Assembly (NCBI GenBank): GCA_932294295.1
Contig: OW028573.1
Coordinates: forward strand, 70,843,829 to 70,907,828
From: Alitta virens
Lineage: Eukaryota; Annelida; Polychaeta; Phyllodocida; Nereididae
Direction: 5' to 3'
DNA length: 64,000 bases
Shown here: positions 1 to 14,600 of the stretch, one piece after another
Numbering within the stretch: the first letter of the stretch is position 1
How the letters are laid out: every line of letters starts with the position of its first letter
Position numbers and translations under genes: made by a program
The notes under the pieces: generated by a model
The model's input: only the letters and a program-made list of their open reading frames with translations
Told to the model about the DNA's origin: nothing
Databases searched by the model: none

Positions 1-1036
1 TCCAATTTCAATGTCATGAAACTGACACCATTTTGAAGCCGTGGGCATATTTAAGGAAATGCTTTTCATTAAAGAATTTGAGAAACATGCTTTTCCGAAA
101 AAAATGAAATATATATAATTTGAGTATGGTTGACTACTCATAGGCCTATACGACTTACTGGGAGGTATTTGCTATGTAACCGAATTACATACAAACAAAT
201 ATTACCTTATTTTTCATAACATAATCTTTCTCCCCTGGATGTCAAACTACCGTTTCCAGACAACAGAGGCTAAAAGATTAATGACGTAATTTAGGCACAA
301 TTTATAGACAGGCTGGTAATAGTGTTTATTATTAGGCAGGTCATAAAACAATATCTCCTAAATAGCTATCTAAAACAGCAAAACAGCCGAGAATATAATC
401 ACCGAATATACTCTTGATTTAGTGTAGGTCATACACACATCGATCCCACTAAGTTCTCATCAGGTCACCAGATTTAAACCTTAATTGTACAAAGCTCGTG
501 CAATCAATAAACAAGAGTTGCAAGTTCATGTTCACGGCCAGGTAATCACATCAGTGAATTCTAAAGAAGGCTAATTTGGCCATAAATTTAATTATTGTAC
601 CCAAAAGAGGAACTTTAGGGTTGAGATAAAACCCATAAACAGCTCCTGGATCTTACAACTGCATGAAATATTAAGAGGACATCGACAGCTGAATTTTAGA
701 AAGTAAGCACACCAGCCCAGACTAATACACGTAAAGTAAAATTCAATCAAGATCAGGTGACTTATTGCTGATGTGAAACTACCAAAACAGTACTTAGTTC
801 AGAGGTTATAAGTTTATGCTTTTGAGAAAAGCTGCATGCTTTAGAGCTCTTTTTCAGTGGTCCCTACTTCGATTCCTCGTCTAAGCACTGTTCAACACCT
901 ACGATTCATTGGCAAAGATGCAACTTTAGTAAAGACAAATCTTGGCAAGTCAATCCAGAGTCTTACTCAGCTACCTGGGGAAAATTCAGCCTTGAAGACA
1001 GGGTTAACTGCAATGGAACTTCTTATGTATTAATGT
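1..1036. other. Intergenic, nothing recognised
   Basis: AT-rich sequence without a convincing exon, tandem array or protein similarity that I can recognise. Confidence 0.5.
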
Positions 1037-1258
1037 CCAATGTCTCAATGCTACTGGGTCTGAAGCTTGGTCAGCTTATAGGACCAGCTACCAGAGGCAG
1101 ATGTAATGATGAGATGATAAGGTTTGGAGTGCTTGCCATATTACTCATTCAATCCATGGGTGGGGTCTTTTACTTGCCTCAAAAGACACTGAGTACAAGG
1201 CACCTCCATTTTAACGTCCCATGCCATTCAGCTAAGATATGTTGTTGCTCATGGAGAA
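1037..1258 (-). mobile_element. SINE family 1, headless copy
   Basis: This segment matches the body of a dispersed repeat seen also near 16.5, 47.2, 47.9 and 53.2 kb. Shared blocks are the run around GGCAGATGTAATGATGAGAT and the run GAGTACAAGGCACCTCCA. In the copies at 16.5 and 48 kb the repeat ends in a tRNA-like head on the minus strand. Here the similarity stops near a GCTCATGGAG, just before that head, so the copy is truncated. A short reading frame across it has no coding features. Confidence 0.65.
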
Positions 1259-2561
1259 TGCGAATTGGTGGAAGCTGTGTATATAATATGACCTAGCAAT
1301 TCATATGGATCATTGAAAAAGTTACAGTAGTTTCTGTATATCGTTTTATTTTTCATCGCATCAATTAATCTAATTGTTTGCATGAATAGATGACTTACTT
1401 TAGAAAAATACTTGCCCATAATCATGGAATCCATGGTGCCACCTTTACAATGAGGAGCAGTTTGGTATTTTTGCAGTCAGAGCCTAGCTTTAAATGCTCC
1501 AGTTTTTGTGCTGGTTGAATGTGAAATTACCCCAGTAGTCACCACCCAAAGGGCATGCAATGCACACGTTAACAAAATGAATGCATTTTATGCACGACTG
1601 GTTATTTTTGTGAGGATCATAGAAAAATATCGACTCCTCATGAAGCCAGACACCAACTATATCTGCATATCGCTGAAAGGGTCCCCATTATTAAGTATTC
1701 TGTATATTAGACATTTTTACAAGAAATAAATCGATGCTTTGGAAAGGGACCTCATTGCTAGTGTCAAGTGTGTTAAACCTGTTTGGTCGGACTGTAAATG
1801 TGTCCAAAAAGTGTTCACACTAAGTAGGTGGTCCTTTAAAGGGGGTGCGAGGTATTCAGGAGGAATTAAAAGCAATGGAATGAATGGACAACATTTATCT
1901 AGAACTTTGGCTGTTACTTTTCATTGCTTTTGTACAGATATAGTCATACAACTGCAGACTACAGACCAGGAGGAGCAGCTCTAAACAAAACCAAAACAAC
2001 ATTTTGGCGATGATAAATTACTACGTGACATATGAGAATGTGCAAAGCTCAAATGAGAAAGTAATGTTGAAATGAAAATAAAGCAACCCCTTTGCTGAGT
2101 CTTTTGTTGATTACCCCAGGACATTAACCCTGACAGCTTGGTTTCCCAGTCTTCAGCAGTCAAAATATAGGAAATAAAAAAAATATTGACATGGCAATGA
2201 AGTGCAATCAATCATGGGTTGACTGCATGTTAATGAATGACTCAAACATGTGACTTTGGTGACCCGAATCATTGATCTTCCAGCTGCCAATACACGGCAG
2301 AGGGCAGCAGGATCAGAGCAGAGTGGCTAGCAGGAAGCAGGCTGGCCTCTCCTCTGTACATATGCACTAATATGCCTTAGTGATCCGGACTGTAGCTCTT
2401 AAGCAGTAGCATTTTTTTCATGAATTGGCAATCAAGGATTATTGTTTATGTCGTAGGTGTGGGTTGAGGAGTGACACTGGCATCCCAGCAAGAAAGCACG
2501 GGGGCCTAGTAGGACGAGTTTCAGGGCCCTCAGAAGAGTGAGAGGCCCCAGAGCCACAGCC
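1259..2561. other. Upstream region of vWA gene 1
   Basis: No coding exon recognised. The last 100-300 bases before the ATG at 2562 are less AT-rich and probably contain the 5' UTR and promoter. I see no clear TATA box, so no start site is called. Confidence 0.4.
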
Positions 2562-2631
2562 ATGAGGGCCCCCTTCAGCATAGCAACGGTCGTACTGGCC
2601 GCCCTGTTGCAACCCTTAGCATCTCAAGAAG
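2562..2631 (+). CDS. vWA gene 1, exon 1: signal peptide
   Basis: The exon encodes M-R-A-P-F-S-I-A-T-V-V-L-A-A-L-L-Q-P-L-A-S-Q-E and ends in phase 1 before GTAAGC. The Arg, the hydrophobic core and the A-S-Q end make a classical secretory signal, probably cleaved after Ala20 or Ser21. The ATG context (GCCATGA) is good, and the frame continues correctly into exon 2 across a 3.0 kb intron. Confidence 0.85.
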
Positions 2632-5600
2632 GTAAGCACATTTTATTTACTGTTTATCTGATTCATTTACCGTTAAACCTGTGTTAGGCGACCACCAAGA
2701 TAAGTTATCAAGGCTCATACAGACAGGGGGCGGTGTAATAGAGGGGTAATGCATAGGCTTACATGAAAATTCAATCCAACAGAGTTGGAAGTGGCCGTTT
2801 ACAACAGGTGGCGTACTATATAGGTGGCCTTAAGGGCAGGGGCGACTGCGCCGTTTTTCACCAAACTTGAAAGCAGACTCACAGAAAGAGAAGACCATAC
2901 ACAAAGAAATGTCAACCCCCCCCCCCCCCCCCCAAATGGACACAATTTTATTATCAGTTGAGAGTTTTACCTCACTATTAAGTTAATCTCACCATTATAA
3001 CCAGTAAACGTTTCATAACTGTGGTCATGATATTAAAGTTCTACTCTTCAAATCTTTATTCAAGATACGCATTTCTGTCATATCATAGTGCAAAATTATA
3101 AATGCCTATGAACTCTCAGTTCTCAATTATTTAAAAAAATAACTTTCGAAAATAGATAAAAACTATTTCTCTCATATCACTGGAAAATTGGACAATTATA
3201 ACAGCTCATAAACTGCTTACAAACTTTTAAAAACTAACAACCAAACCGCAGCTGTATTGCATTGCTTCCAGCCGAAAGTTTACCATGTAAATAAAATATG
3301 TGTAGTTCAAGCATATACCAGACACAACACAATCAATTTCAGAGCTGCTCTAATGACGCAACTATAAAAATATGCGCTCAGGTAGACTGAGCTGGAAATA
3401 AGCTTCCTTTTATAAGTTGGCCATAAACTATAGTTCTAGGTCATTCGGGAGTTTCAACCTTATGTACCAAAAGCTTAAAAGCAGTTAAAGTTGATTAAAA
3501 AATGCTAAAAACAAATTGTAACAATCATCATGTGTGTGTATCATATAATGTGTGCTATAACACAAAATTAGTCATTGTTGCACCTGGACTGCAAAGGTGT
3601 TAAAGTGATGATTGATCTTACGAGCAAGTTGCACACAAGTTGCTTATGATAATAAAAATGACATGTGGCTCTAAAGCTGTTGAGAAATTGATTATGCCTT
3701 ATCCACCTCCCTCCCACAGGTGTGGTATTCACTTGCATATTATGGTATCAGTTGTTTTCCCCGCGTTTCCATAGCAAGATGCGCTAACTTGAAATATTGA
3801 TAAACAGCAGCACTTGGGAGACATGGAATGGTTTGTGTATTTCGTGGTAACAGAAAAGTAGCCATACACTCTCGCTTCATTGCCCTCTGACTCAGATCAC
3901 CATGTTCCTAAGTCTGTATACATTTTACAGTTTACCATAGTAACCAAAAACACTGATGTCTTCAGTGCGCAGGTCTCGGATCAATTGTGCTATTGTTTGA
4001 TTGTCCTCAGCTATCCTCATTATCTCCCTTAACTTCGATCGAAAGAGAGGCTGCTGTGTTTGCATTGTTTCAGCAGGAACCCAAGTGCTCAGATTTGAAA
4101 TTAATCTTCTTTCTGTTTTTTTTGGCAATTTTGTTTTTTGCATTTGCAAAAAAGCTGCGGTTGCTGTCTAAACATGCTGTGAATTAAGCCATTGCTTAAT
4201 TGTAGACTTCAAATATGATATGCTGATTAAAGTATTGATTTAAAAATTTAACAGGTTTTCTATTACAATAACGAATGTTTGGTTACCTCGGAATACATTG
4301 AAATTTGAAATATTTATCACTGAACGCATGCTTGTGCTATGCTGTTAATAGGGGATTTCAATGTTCAATGCCAAGCTCACAGTCTGATCAGTGCTATTAT
4401 TGCTGGTGACAAAAGCACCTAAGCACATAATATATTGTGTGTAGTTCAGGAATGTTGCAAGGCAGTGATAGACAAACTATTCCAGGCACCAGGGTCCAGT
4501 GCACTTAACCAAATCAAGTCTTTAAAATGTCCACCAGAGTACACCTCAGGACAAATCAATACAACAAGTCGATTTGGACTTCATTGACTAATAAAGCCTT
4601 CGATTGTTCACCTTTATTGCCAATGTGTCGACTAAATGCCTTATGCAATATGCATGTCATATGGAGATCATCATCAGCAGATGTTGTGGACAATAACAGT
4701 GAAGATTAGCCACAGGAAAATATTAGGCTACTTTTCCTTTCCCACAAGACCTACCTGTACTCTATTTGTCTAAGTGAATAAAATAGACACAGCTAGAAAA
4801 AGCTAGTTTATTTCACAGTAATTGTATGAAATTGTGAGAAAACAAGCTAGATAATAATTACTAGAGAATTGGTCAGAACTCAAAATTCAGGGGCCCACTT
4901 TAAGTAATGTCTGATTTTTTTTTATACGAAAGTTACATATGCACACATAATTACATCTTCACTGATTGATTGTGATTCTTTCTCACACTATCTGGGTATT
5001 ATTATTGTTTTACCTGTTAAGAGGAAGAACACCTATCCAGGAACCAAGCCTTAGGCCAAATGGGCTTGATTTAAATCAACAATGGTAAATAATTTAGCAG
5101 TCACATGGGAGTAGGAGTCCTGCCTTTTTGTTCCTCTTGTCTGAACACATTTTACGCTTAATTTCGATGTTGGTAAATTCCTTGCTTACATCAGCCACAG
5201 TTCATTGATTTAACGAAGACATGCTTTATCAATTTATGCATTTCACGACTGAACTTTCGTTTGTCAATATTTATTATTTGTGCTCACTGGTTGTGTTGGG
5301 TGATATGGCAACAGAAAAATTACAAACAATCATCGAAGAAAAAATAGAAAGTTTATTCCCTGTATTCATCGGTGTATTCACCATGTTATCTAGTCATAAA
5401 TCTGATTAAAAAAAATATATTGGAAAGAAGACAAGTGCAATAAAAGTAACGATTTAGCTTTAGTATGCAATTCGTAACTATGCTAAGCTCTACAGGGACG
5501 CAAACTTGTGCCATTGAACGAAATCAATACAACTCTGTAGATGATAAGCTCACTCAGAATTTTAGAATTTAAATTTGACAACGGATAATCATAGTCAATT

Positions 5601-8600
5601 CATTTCTTCTTTCCATTACAAGATCAATAAAATTAATGACATTTGATTGTTTTATTGCAGTCTGTCAGTTCCAGGCGGATATCTGCTTCTTGGTTGACTC
5701 ATCAGGGAGCATTAATGACCTTGACCCAAATAATTGGAACCGAATCAAGGATTTTATGAGGTCAGTGGTGGACCGCTTGGACATTGGCGAAGACAAGACG
5801 AGAGTCGGAGTTGTTACTTTTTCCACACAAGCTCGAAGAGGAATTTTCTTGGATGAGTATTACGATAAAGATGACCTTAAGGCTGCCATCGGTCGCCTTC
5901 AGTATGAAGGCGGAACCACAAATACTTCCGGTGGACTGTGGTATTTGCGAACTCAATGTTTCAGCCAGGCGAACGGTGACCGCCCTGGAGTGGTTAATAC
6001 TGCGATAGTAATAACGGATGGGAAATCCACAGTAGATTCACAACTGACAATTCCTTATGCTCAACTTGCTCGAGCAGAGGGCATTCGAATCATAGCAGTT
6101 GGTATTACCCAGGAGATCAACAAGGAGGAGCTGGAGGCCATTGCTTCTCCACCAACTGATGGCTTCCAAACTGTCATCACTGTAGATGACTTCAACCGAC
6201 TTATAACATTTCTCACAACCTTATTGGAGTACATCTGTGTCACTCAAACCACAACAACTGTCATCACAACACCTGCCCTCAATCCAATCCTAGGTAGGTT
6301 TTATGTACAGTTCATTGATTGGAAATTCCTGCATATATTGATTTGTGGTTCAAACAAATAAAGCAGCCTAGACCTTTGTTTAAAATGGCAAAAAATAGAA
6401 ATAGGACAATTTCATATAGTGTTGCAAAGGAAATTTAAAAAGGCTGATTTTGTAATAAAAATTGACTAATATTTATTAAATTATCTTCTAGAGTGCCGAG
6501 AACCTGTGGATCTTGTCTTTGTTTTGGACGCATCAGGAAGCGTTCAGGCCAGTAATTTCAACCTCATGAAAGAATTTGTGTCTGAATCCATCCAGGAAAT
6601 TGATGTCGAAGGAGGCATTGCGAGGATTGGTGTGTTGGTTTTCAGTGACTCCGAATACGTTGAATTCCATCTCCGCAGGTATGACAACCGACGTGAGATC
6701 ATTGACCATATTCCTGGTATACAGTATCGGAGGGGTACTACCAATACTGCAGCAGCTCTTCGGTACCTGCACCAGTCCATGTTCACACAAGCCAATGGTG
6801 ACCGGTCCACTGCTCGCAATGTGGCCATCCTTCTGACCGATGGTCAGTCAAATGACAATCGGCGGACACTAGAAGAATCGGTGAAATTGAAGGACGCTGG
6901 CATCACTCTTTTTGTGGTAGGAATTGGCAACTGGTTAGATGAACAGGAACTCAGAGCTATTGCTTCCTACCCTGAGCGAGACACCGTATTTCGCTTAAAC
7001 AAATTCAATGATCTCACTGAGGACTTCCGCCGTAGACTACGTGCTCTTGTATGCAACAGTAAGTTTATATTTACTTTACAACTCTTGTGGTATAATATTT
7101 ATTGATCACTATTGGCAATTGGAAGGTCTTGCATAAAGAATAAGTTGAAGAAGATAAAACTTCGGGTCCACCACTTCAAAATTGTGAGTAAACAAACACA
7201 AAGATGCCAGACTTCATTACGTGCCATTAGCCATCAATACTGTTCACACTTTTTTTTACTGTAGGGCATTTAATGGCAGCCTTTTTAAAAATAACCGTAT
7301 CGTGCATTTAATTTTAATGTACTGCATGACGCTGATATGAATATGGCGTGTTGGATGAAAGTGGATTTTTATGGAGGCTCTAAAACACCAGAAATCTGTT
7401 CTGTGGATGGCCATTGATTTTGGTTGTAAACCATTGACGGCTGTTGGGAAGTTTTTCATGCCACTTGAAATTTGTGTGCGAAGGACCATGGAGTTATGAT
7501 TGCCCCTTTTTTCCTGCAGAGCACGTTTGCACTTACACATACACACTTTGGCATGCTTCCTACCTCTAGGGCAATATTAGGTCTCAAATTTTTCCCCACC
7601 TTTTCCACAATCAATGCAAAAATACTACAACATGATTCTGTTGTTCATGTTGCTGTTTGACTTGCCAGAAGAGCTTTGTCCACACCTACAGCAGTTTCCT
7701 ATTGTGGCTTTCATCCGCAGTGGAATGATGCAATGATGGCCAAAGTAGACCAGACTTCACTATGGACATTTTGGGATTGTTTAATTGATCCTGCAAGTTT
7801 GCATACGAAATGATATTACAGGACATGCTTGCTTATTGTTCTACTTGTTCTTTGGTTACATTATAGGATATTCTTGATTATTGTTATATTTGTTCTTTGG
7901 TTACATCACATAAAAATATGCTGGTCATTAATACCAAAGAAAGTTTTAAACAAAAAAGCCAGATTTCCCTGTTAAAACACGTTCTTCACTAAAAATTATA
8001 TATCGACTTTATCTTCATGAATAATTCACTTATCAGCCGGCTTGCAAAGGCTTGTCAGTTACATACAGTTCTATAAAAAGCCTAAGGACATACTATATAA
8101 ACTAGCATACTTTATTGATGTTGCTCACTGATGAACTAGATAAATATATATATCTGTGGATGCTCTCCAGTGGTCTGGTCTTGAGTGTACATCAAGCTGT
8201 TCAATACCCAATGCATGATTCACTCGTCAGCTGACTTTGAATGACAACCCGATTTGATTTAAGCGAAAAAAAACAGAAAAAAGAAGTAGGGATAAAAAGA
8301 GAAACTAAATATTTTATTTATATGTAGCACGTCCAGGGTCATGCGAGCTGAATTCTAAAAACTAATCCGATGCTCAGACATCAGCCTTGTTTTTATTGGC
8401 AACGGGCCAGAGATTTCGTCATGTAATGCATTGATCGCCACACAGCATGTAATTGTGCAGGGCTACATGCATCAGGCTCCTCACACTGGACTCCTGACAC
8501 CGAAATGGGCAGATTTGTGTGTCAAGGAATGTTGTACCTTATTGTCAATGAAATAAGGGAGAGTTTTAGATGGATCCTGTTTTTGTGTTTTGTAATCCGC

Positions 8601-11600
8601 ATGCCTTAGTGACTTTTTAGCCAGGGAAGAACCATATGACAGAGCTTTAATTCAATTACAAGCTTCAAATATGGACAGCAGATGCACCAATCCAAAACAT
8701 TGCACCAGATGTTCAGATAACTACACTAAGTCCTTTTTTGCCTGGTTAAATTGATATTGATAAAACTTAATAGGACATTGCTTCGTGTTGTGGCTTGTGC
8801 ATTTCTAAACCGTGAAAACACTGGAGTCATCTGTCTCAGTGTTTGGTTCTGATCTGGTTTATTGCCCAAATAGCTAATGATCCCAAATCATTTTAAAAAG
8901 GATGCAATGTTTTTAACAATAGCCCAATGTTTCTAAATTTACACAACAAGAATGATATGCTTTCATCCAGTGCTTTTGTGAGTACTAGCGAATAAATGCT
9001 TTACATAATGTCAGTCGTGATTTTATGTTTTACCTCATACCCTCAGGCATTCGACTGGATGCCCATAACAGCTGAACTGCAGGGAAAAAAAGATGGGCCA
9101 AAGATTTGCCCCTGGTAATAAAGCAGGCAACACAAAGGCAATGTTTGTTTTGTGTTGCAGTAAGAGCTAGTTTGTTAATCTTTAACCTTGAACTGTGAGC
9201 ATGCAAATTGTGTACACATGCCTTGCACAGATCCAACACAAGAGCCCAACAGTGCAGGAGATTGGAGGGCATTGTAGCACAATGAAGCTCAGTTTAAGTG
9301 TCCTCCACCACAAGCTATGAATAAAGATAAACCCATCGAGTCAAAGTATCACATTACATAATTAGAAAGGTAGTCATTAAAATTCCAGAACCTTTTCCTT
9401 GAGGGCAAAGTTACAAGATGGCTTAATTCTGTTAGTTTGAGGTTTTCTTGACTTAAATAGTTTTCCCTGCTCATAAATCAAAAAGTTAATAAGTTTGTGT
9501 GTATGAATGATGTATTGTTTATCTCTTATCTTCAGATGTGAATGAATGTCAAAGCAATCCTTGCCGGAACAGGGTACTTTGTAGTGATCAGCCTGGTTTC
9601 TACTATTGTGTCTGTGGACCAAATTATGGAGGCGTTGATTGTAATCAGCGTAAGTATGATTGACATCACTTTTCCACCACATGAAGCTGACCTGTATTTA
9701 ATCTACCATTTAGACCAAAGTTGGATGATAATTACTGGTGTATATCAGCTGTAATTTAGAAGACAATTTAGGTTTTTTTTTGTGAAATTTAATGGAAACA
9801 GTAGCATCCCCCACACGGTCTGAGAGGTCTGTGCATGCAGGCATTCCTCTTCAGTCCATGGGGGGGGGGGGGGGGGTCACTTGATAACGACAAAGTTTTG
9901 TCCTAAATTGGTCCCCAGTCCTTTCAAATATTCATGCATTTTTTTTTGTTTACTTTTTTTATGTAATACACGAAAGGACAATAAAGAGATTCTGATTCTG
10001 ATTCTGTATGTCATCTTATTTAAGTGATAGCCATTTAAAATGTACAATCACGGTGGTACAAGTCGAGACTTCACCACACCATCCTGAATATTTTTCCCTC
10101 TTTCAGGCTGTGACAATCCATCTGATGTAGTGTTCGCAATAGATGCTTCTGGCAGCATTGGCAAAGAAAATTTTGAGAAGATCACGGAGTTCGTTCGGAA
10201 TGTTATACTAGGTTTACGAATCGGCACAAGCGAAAGTCCCAGTTCGTCGAGAGTTGGAATACTCACGTATGGGAACAATGCACAACTTTACTTTCATCTT
10301 AACAAATATTCAGACAAATACAGTATTTTAAATGCCTTTCCACCGTACTATACTGGTGGCACCACCAATACTGCTGACGCCATAAGATACATGCGCGATG
10401 TCATGTTTACGACTCAAAATGGCGACCAACCAAATGCATCAAACATAGGAATTGTGATAACTGATGGTCAGTCTAATAGTGAGGAACAAACCTGGAATGA
10501 GGCAGTCCAGGCCAGAGCTAATGGAATTGAGCTCATTTCAATAGGAGTTTCCGCAAGTACACGACAAAGAGAATTGGAGGCTATAGCCTCTGACCCTCTT
10601 TCTGAAAATGTCATCCAAGTTGATGGCTTTGATCAACTCTCAGGACTACGAGATAGGATTATCAATGCAATTTGCAGAAGTGAGTACAACATTTTACTTA
10701 AAATCATAATTTCTAGAATAAGCTGCATTGTACAGTTTGGTAAGAAAAAAAACAGGATTCATCGAACCGCTTGGTGAAAAATCCTTTGGATGTAGATATT
10801 GACAGGGCTGATTCCATTTCAATCTACAGCTGTATTTTTTTTTCAACAAACAAAGTAAAATCAGATGGTAAAAGGGTTGCTTTAATGGATCGTGCCAGCT
10901 TGTTTTGTTTGAGGATGATGAAAAAACTAATCATAATCGTTGAGTGAAATGAGCAGAGTCTTGTGATCAATAATGGCCTACAAATCCATGAAGTGGGTTG
11001 AAGTGGATTCATCGAAGTGTTGAATCAATGTCCTTGGCTTGCTCCCAGGCATTTCATTAAATGACTGTCATTTAGTATTTAAACCCAGTGAAGATCAATA
11101 CCAGAACTCCTCACTACTCTTCCTTTTGTTGGGGTATAACCCTTGCAGCCCCTTTCAAAACATGTGAGGCAGGAAACCATTGGGATGGATCCAAGCTCAT
11201 GGCATTTGTAGCATCCAAGTAACCATGGTGAAGCACAGTACTTGGCCAAAACATTCACGCCCGGTTCCCAGAACTTAATGAAAAACCAAATTCCGTGAAA
11301 TTGCACTGGAGTATTTAGAAAACAAATTATAAAATTCCGTGAGAAAAAATATCAGTTCAGCAGTCAACGTGAACACAAACAAAGAGGGTCTGGGAATAGA
11401 TGTGATGAAGGAATCATTGAGTTTGTAGTGCAGATAGTGCAACAGCTCTGTTTGGGAACCTACATTGCCATCTTTGAATAAGGTAAGCAATTGGACGAGA
11501 CAAACAATGAATGTACAGATATTTTTCTACGGGATTACAAATGTTATAGAATCATCAGGAGAATCCAGCATAGCATTTCATGTCATATGACTCCTATCCA

Positions 11601-14600
11601 GTATCCACTACTTAAAAGCCAAATATTTGACGAAATCGCCCATAGATATTTCTTTGGGATTAGTAGCTGCGTGAGCACTAGCTTTACTTCTCAAATCCAT
11701 TACCCGAATGTAGTGTATTTGTAGAGGAGAGTGAAATCCGCAAAAATACTTTTGGTGCAACCTTAGGTTCTTAAATTTCCTAACTCTCCCCTGACAGGAG
11801 AAACTGAAAGTGCTTTTCCATGTTTTCTTAGTATATTTAATACATGCATACAATGTTAAACAAGTCATGCAAGCTCATAAACTGTCTGGATTTCACAGAA
11901 AATTCTCAATTTAAAACTACATAGGCTATAACTAATGTAGTGTTGTCAGCAGAAAATGTGGTGTGACCAACACAAAGTTCCAGCTGTAATAGCAAAATTG
12001 GAGATATTGAAACTCAATGACATATTTGTTTGGTGAGGCAAATATTTCCAGAGTTAAAGGGAATACAATTTTTTGTAAGAATAAGAATGAGAATATACTC
12101 GTTTTAGCATGGACAGTGGTCATCCATTTAATAACTAATTATCTGATCGGACATTAGGCTGCATTTTCTTGTTAAGCCCAGCTTAAAATTCAAGGCTGCA
12201 GGACCTGTTGCACTGGATGACCTACCTACTCAATGGCGGTTATAGAAATGCATTGACCTAACATGGATAACAGTGTCAAGTGGTTCGATAGGGGATGTCA
12301 TGCACGGTTGCATTATTCCATAAATTACACAGCATGTGCCCTGATCAATGGTCGTATATCACAAATTTATTTCATTCACCAATCAATTGTCATTATAAGT
12401 TTGATCCAGGAAATGTAAACCCATTCTGGATAAAAACTGGCAATGTGTGCTTTGACAAGTCTTTTGTGTTACAGCATATGATATGTAGGGCATTAACATT
12501 ACGTTGTTCGCACAAAGTGTAACTGGTTGGATCATGTTACTATTAGGCATTGAAATAGCACAATCAGATCTTTAGGTGTGCTTTCTTAAGGTTATAATAA
12601 GGTATATTAGAGATGACCTCATTGAACTACTATCAGACATTTAAACATGTTTAAGTAACAGCATATCTCTCTCTAGAGAGTGGTAGAAGTTTCGGTTTGT
12701 TAAAATAGTTTTGTATTATATGTTAAATGGGGCTTCAGTCAGTTTGATTGATAGGTGTGAACACAATATTCTACTTCCGGGAACCACGTCCAAATCGGCG
12801 TCATTCAAATTGCATGGAGGGGGTTGAATAACGAAGGATAACTAAATAATCATAGCTTGATAACTCATTATTTTTGGTTGCCGAAGAAAAAGCAACTTTT
12901 AAAGCAAGACCTACCCGAATATTAGAGCTTTAGGCTGCTTTCAATTGAATATGTTTTTAATTGTACACTCCTGGGCATAATACAAAAAAAGGAGGCAAGC
13001 CAATGCGTGTCAGTATGCTTAAAGCAAAAACACTTTTGGCAACAGAATGCATGAAAAATGTATTGAAAAAAGGCTTTTGTACTGCATTCAAATACTGTTT
13101 TCTTATGAAATCAGTCAAGATTTAACATTCCAGGAAGATGCTGTCACTACCGAATGGCAAATATGACAAAAATGGGGTTTAGTCTGACTCAACAATTCAG
13201 TTGATTTTGGCTTCAACAGTAGGCAGTCCTAAACTAGTTAAAATGTCATGGGCATTTACAATTTTCAAGTGATTTTGAAGCAGTACTCTTCGGCAACCTT
13301 CTTTTTATAACAATTTTCTTATTTTCATTTCATTTGAGATAAACCCTCGGTAAATGCCAAAATGAACCAAGTTGTTGAATAAGACTAAAACCCAATTTTT
13401 ATAATTTTTGCTGTCTGCATAGGCACGGTATCTTCTTAAATGTTAAAATTTGACTGTTATCATCAAAAAGTAAGTAAGATAGGAAGTAAGTAATGTATTT
13501 ATTTGCAACCAAGTAGTTGAAAGTGATGCACAATACAGTTAAAATGTAGATATATAAATATCAATAAAACCAATAAGTATAAAGTTAGTAAAATAAAGCA
13601 TAAGTAGATTAACATTACAAATTGTCAAATATAGATTAAAATTATGGGAAATTGTAAAGGCTAAAAGGAATAAAACTTCTCTTAAAACGTTCAGTTCCGC
13701 ACTTGGGTAAGTTCAAGTTTCTGTTTTTCCTGAGTTGCTGACTAGAATACTTTGAATGAGGAGGAAGCAGTTGGTGTAACACATTTTTAACAAAGAAACG
13801 TCTGCATAAGTCTGTTCCCTTGTCTTGCAACAGTGGTAACGTCATACTAGTCAGTGCTTGGTTATAGTTATTTTTGGGCAAGATGACCAAAGTTAAGGTC
13901 AATGTTCTTAGTTGTTAATATTTGTAAGAATTGTTCAGTGGGATCGAGAACAGTAAAGCCTTCGACGCATTTACAAGCCATTTGGAATAAGTTTAAATAG
14001 ATTTTTCACAACTTATTAAACAATGAAATTCATCTTTAACTCTCATGTTATTTGGTAACATTGCAGTGCTCACATTCTTTAATATCATGTTGTTAGCTGG
14101 GAACAGTACCAGTGTGCTCGAACTGGCTTAGGTATGGATTACTAATCTTTAACTCAGGTCTTGTGTATTTTTTATTATTGCACTTATTATGTACTTTTAT
14201 AGATGGCAGCCCCTGCAACAGTTCGCCTTGCAGGAATGGAGGACGATGCACACCTCTGTTGAATGGCTTCCGTTGCACATGCGCAGATGGCTTCACGGGA
14301 AGATTTTGTGAGAGAAGTATGCCTTACTATATTTATATGAAGCATGAAATTACAATCAATAGGCAATGGCGGCTGACACGTGCTGTTTATTATCAAAGAA
14401 CTCTCTGACTGTACTGTGTCAATAACTGGGAACCTTATCTGGACAGTACTGTCAACAAAACCAAGACCAGTTGTTGACACAGCCCCTGTGATCTCTGATA
14501 GATGATATGATTGGTTGGTACATATGATCTTGATAGGCTGGTGATCTCTAACAGATGATCTGATGGGCTGGTGATCTCTAACAGATGATCTGATAGGCTG

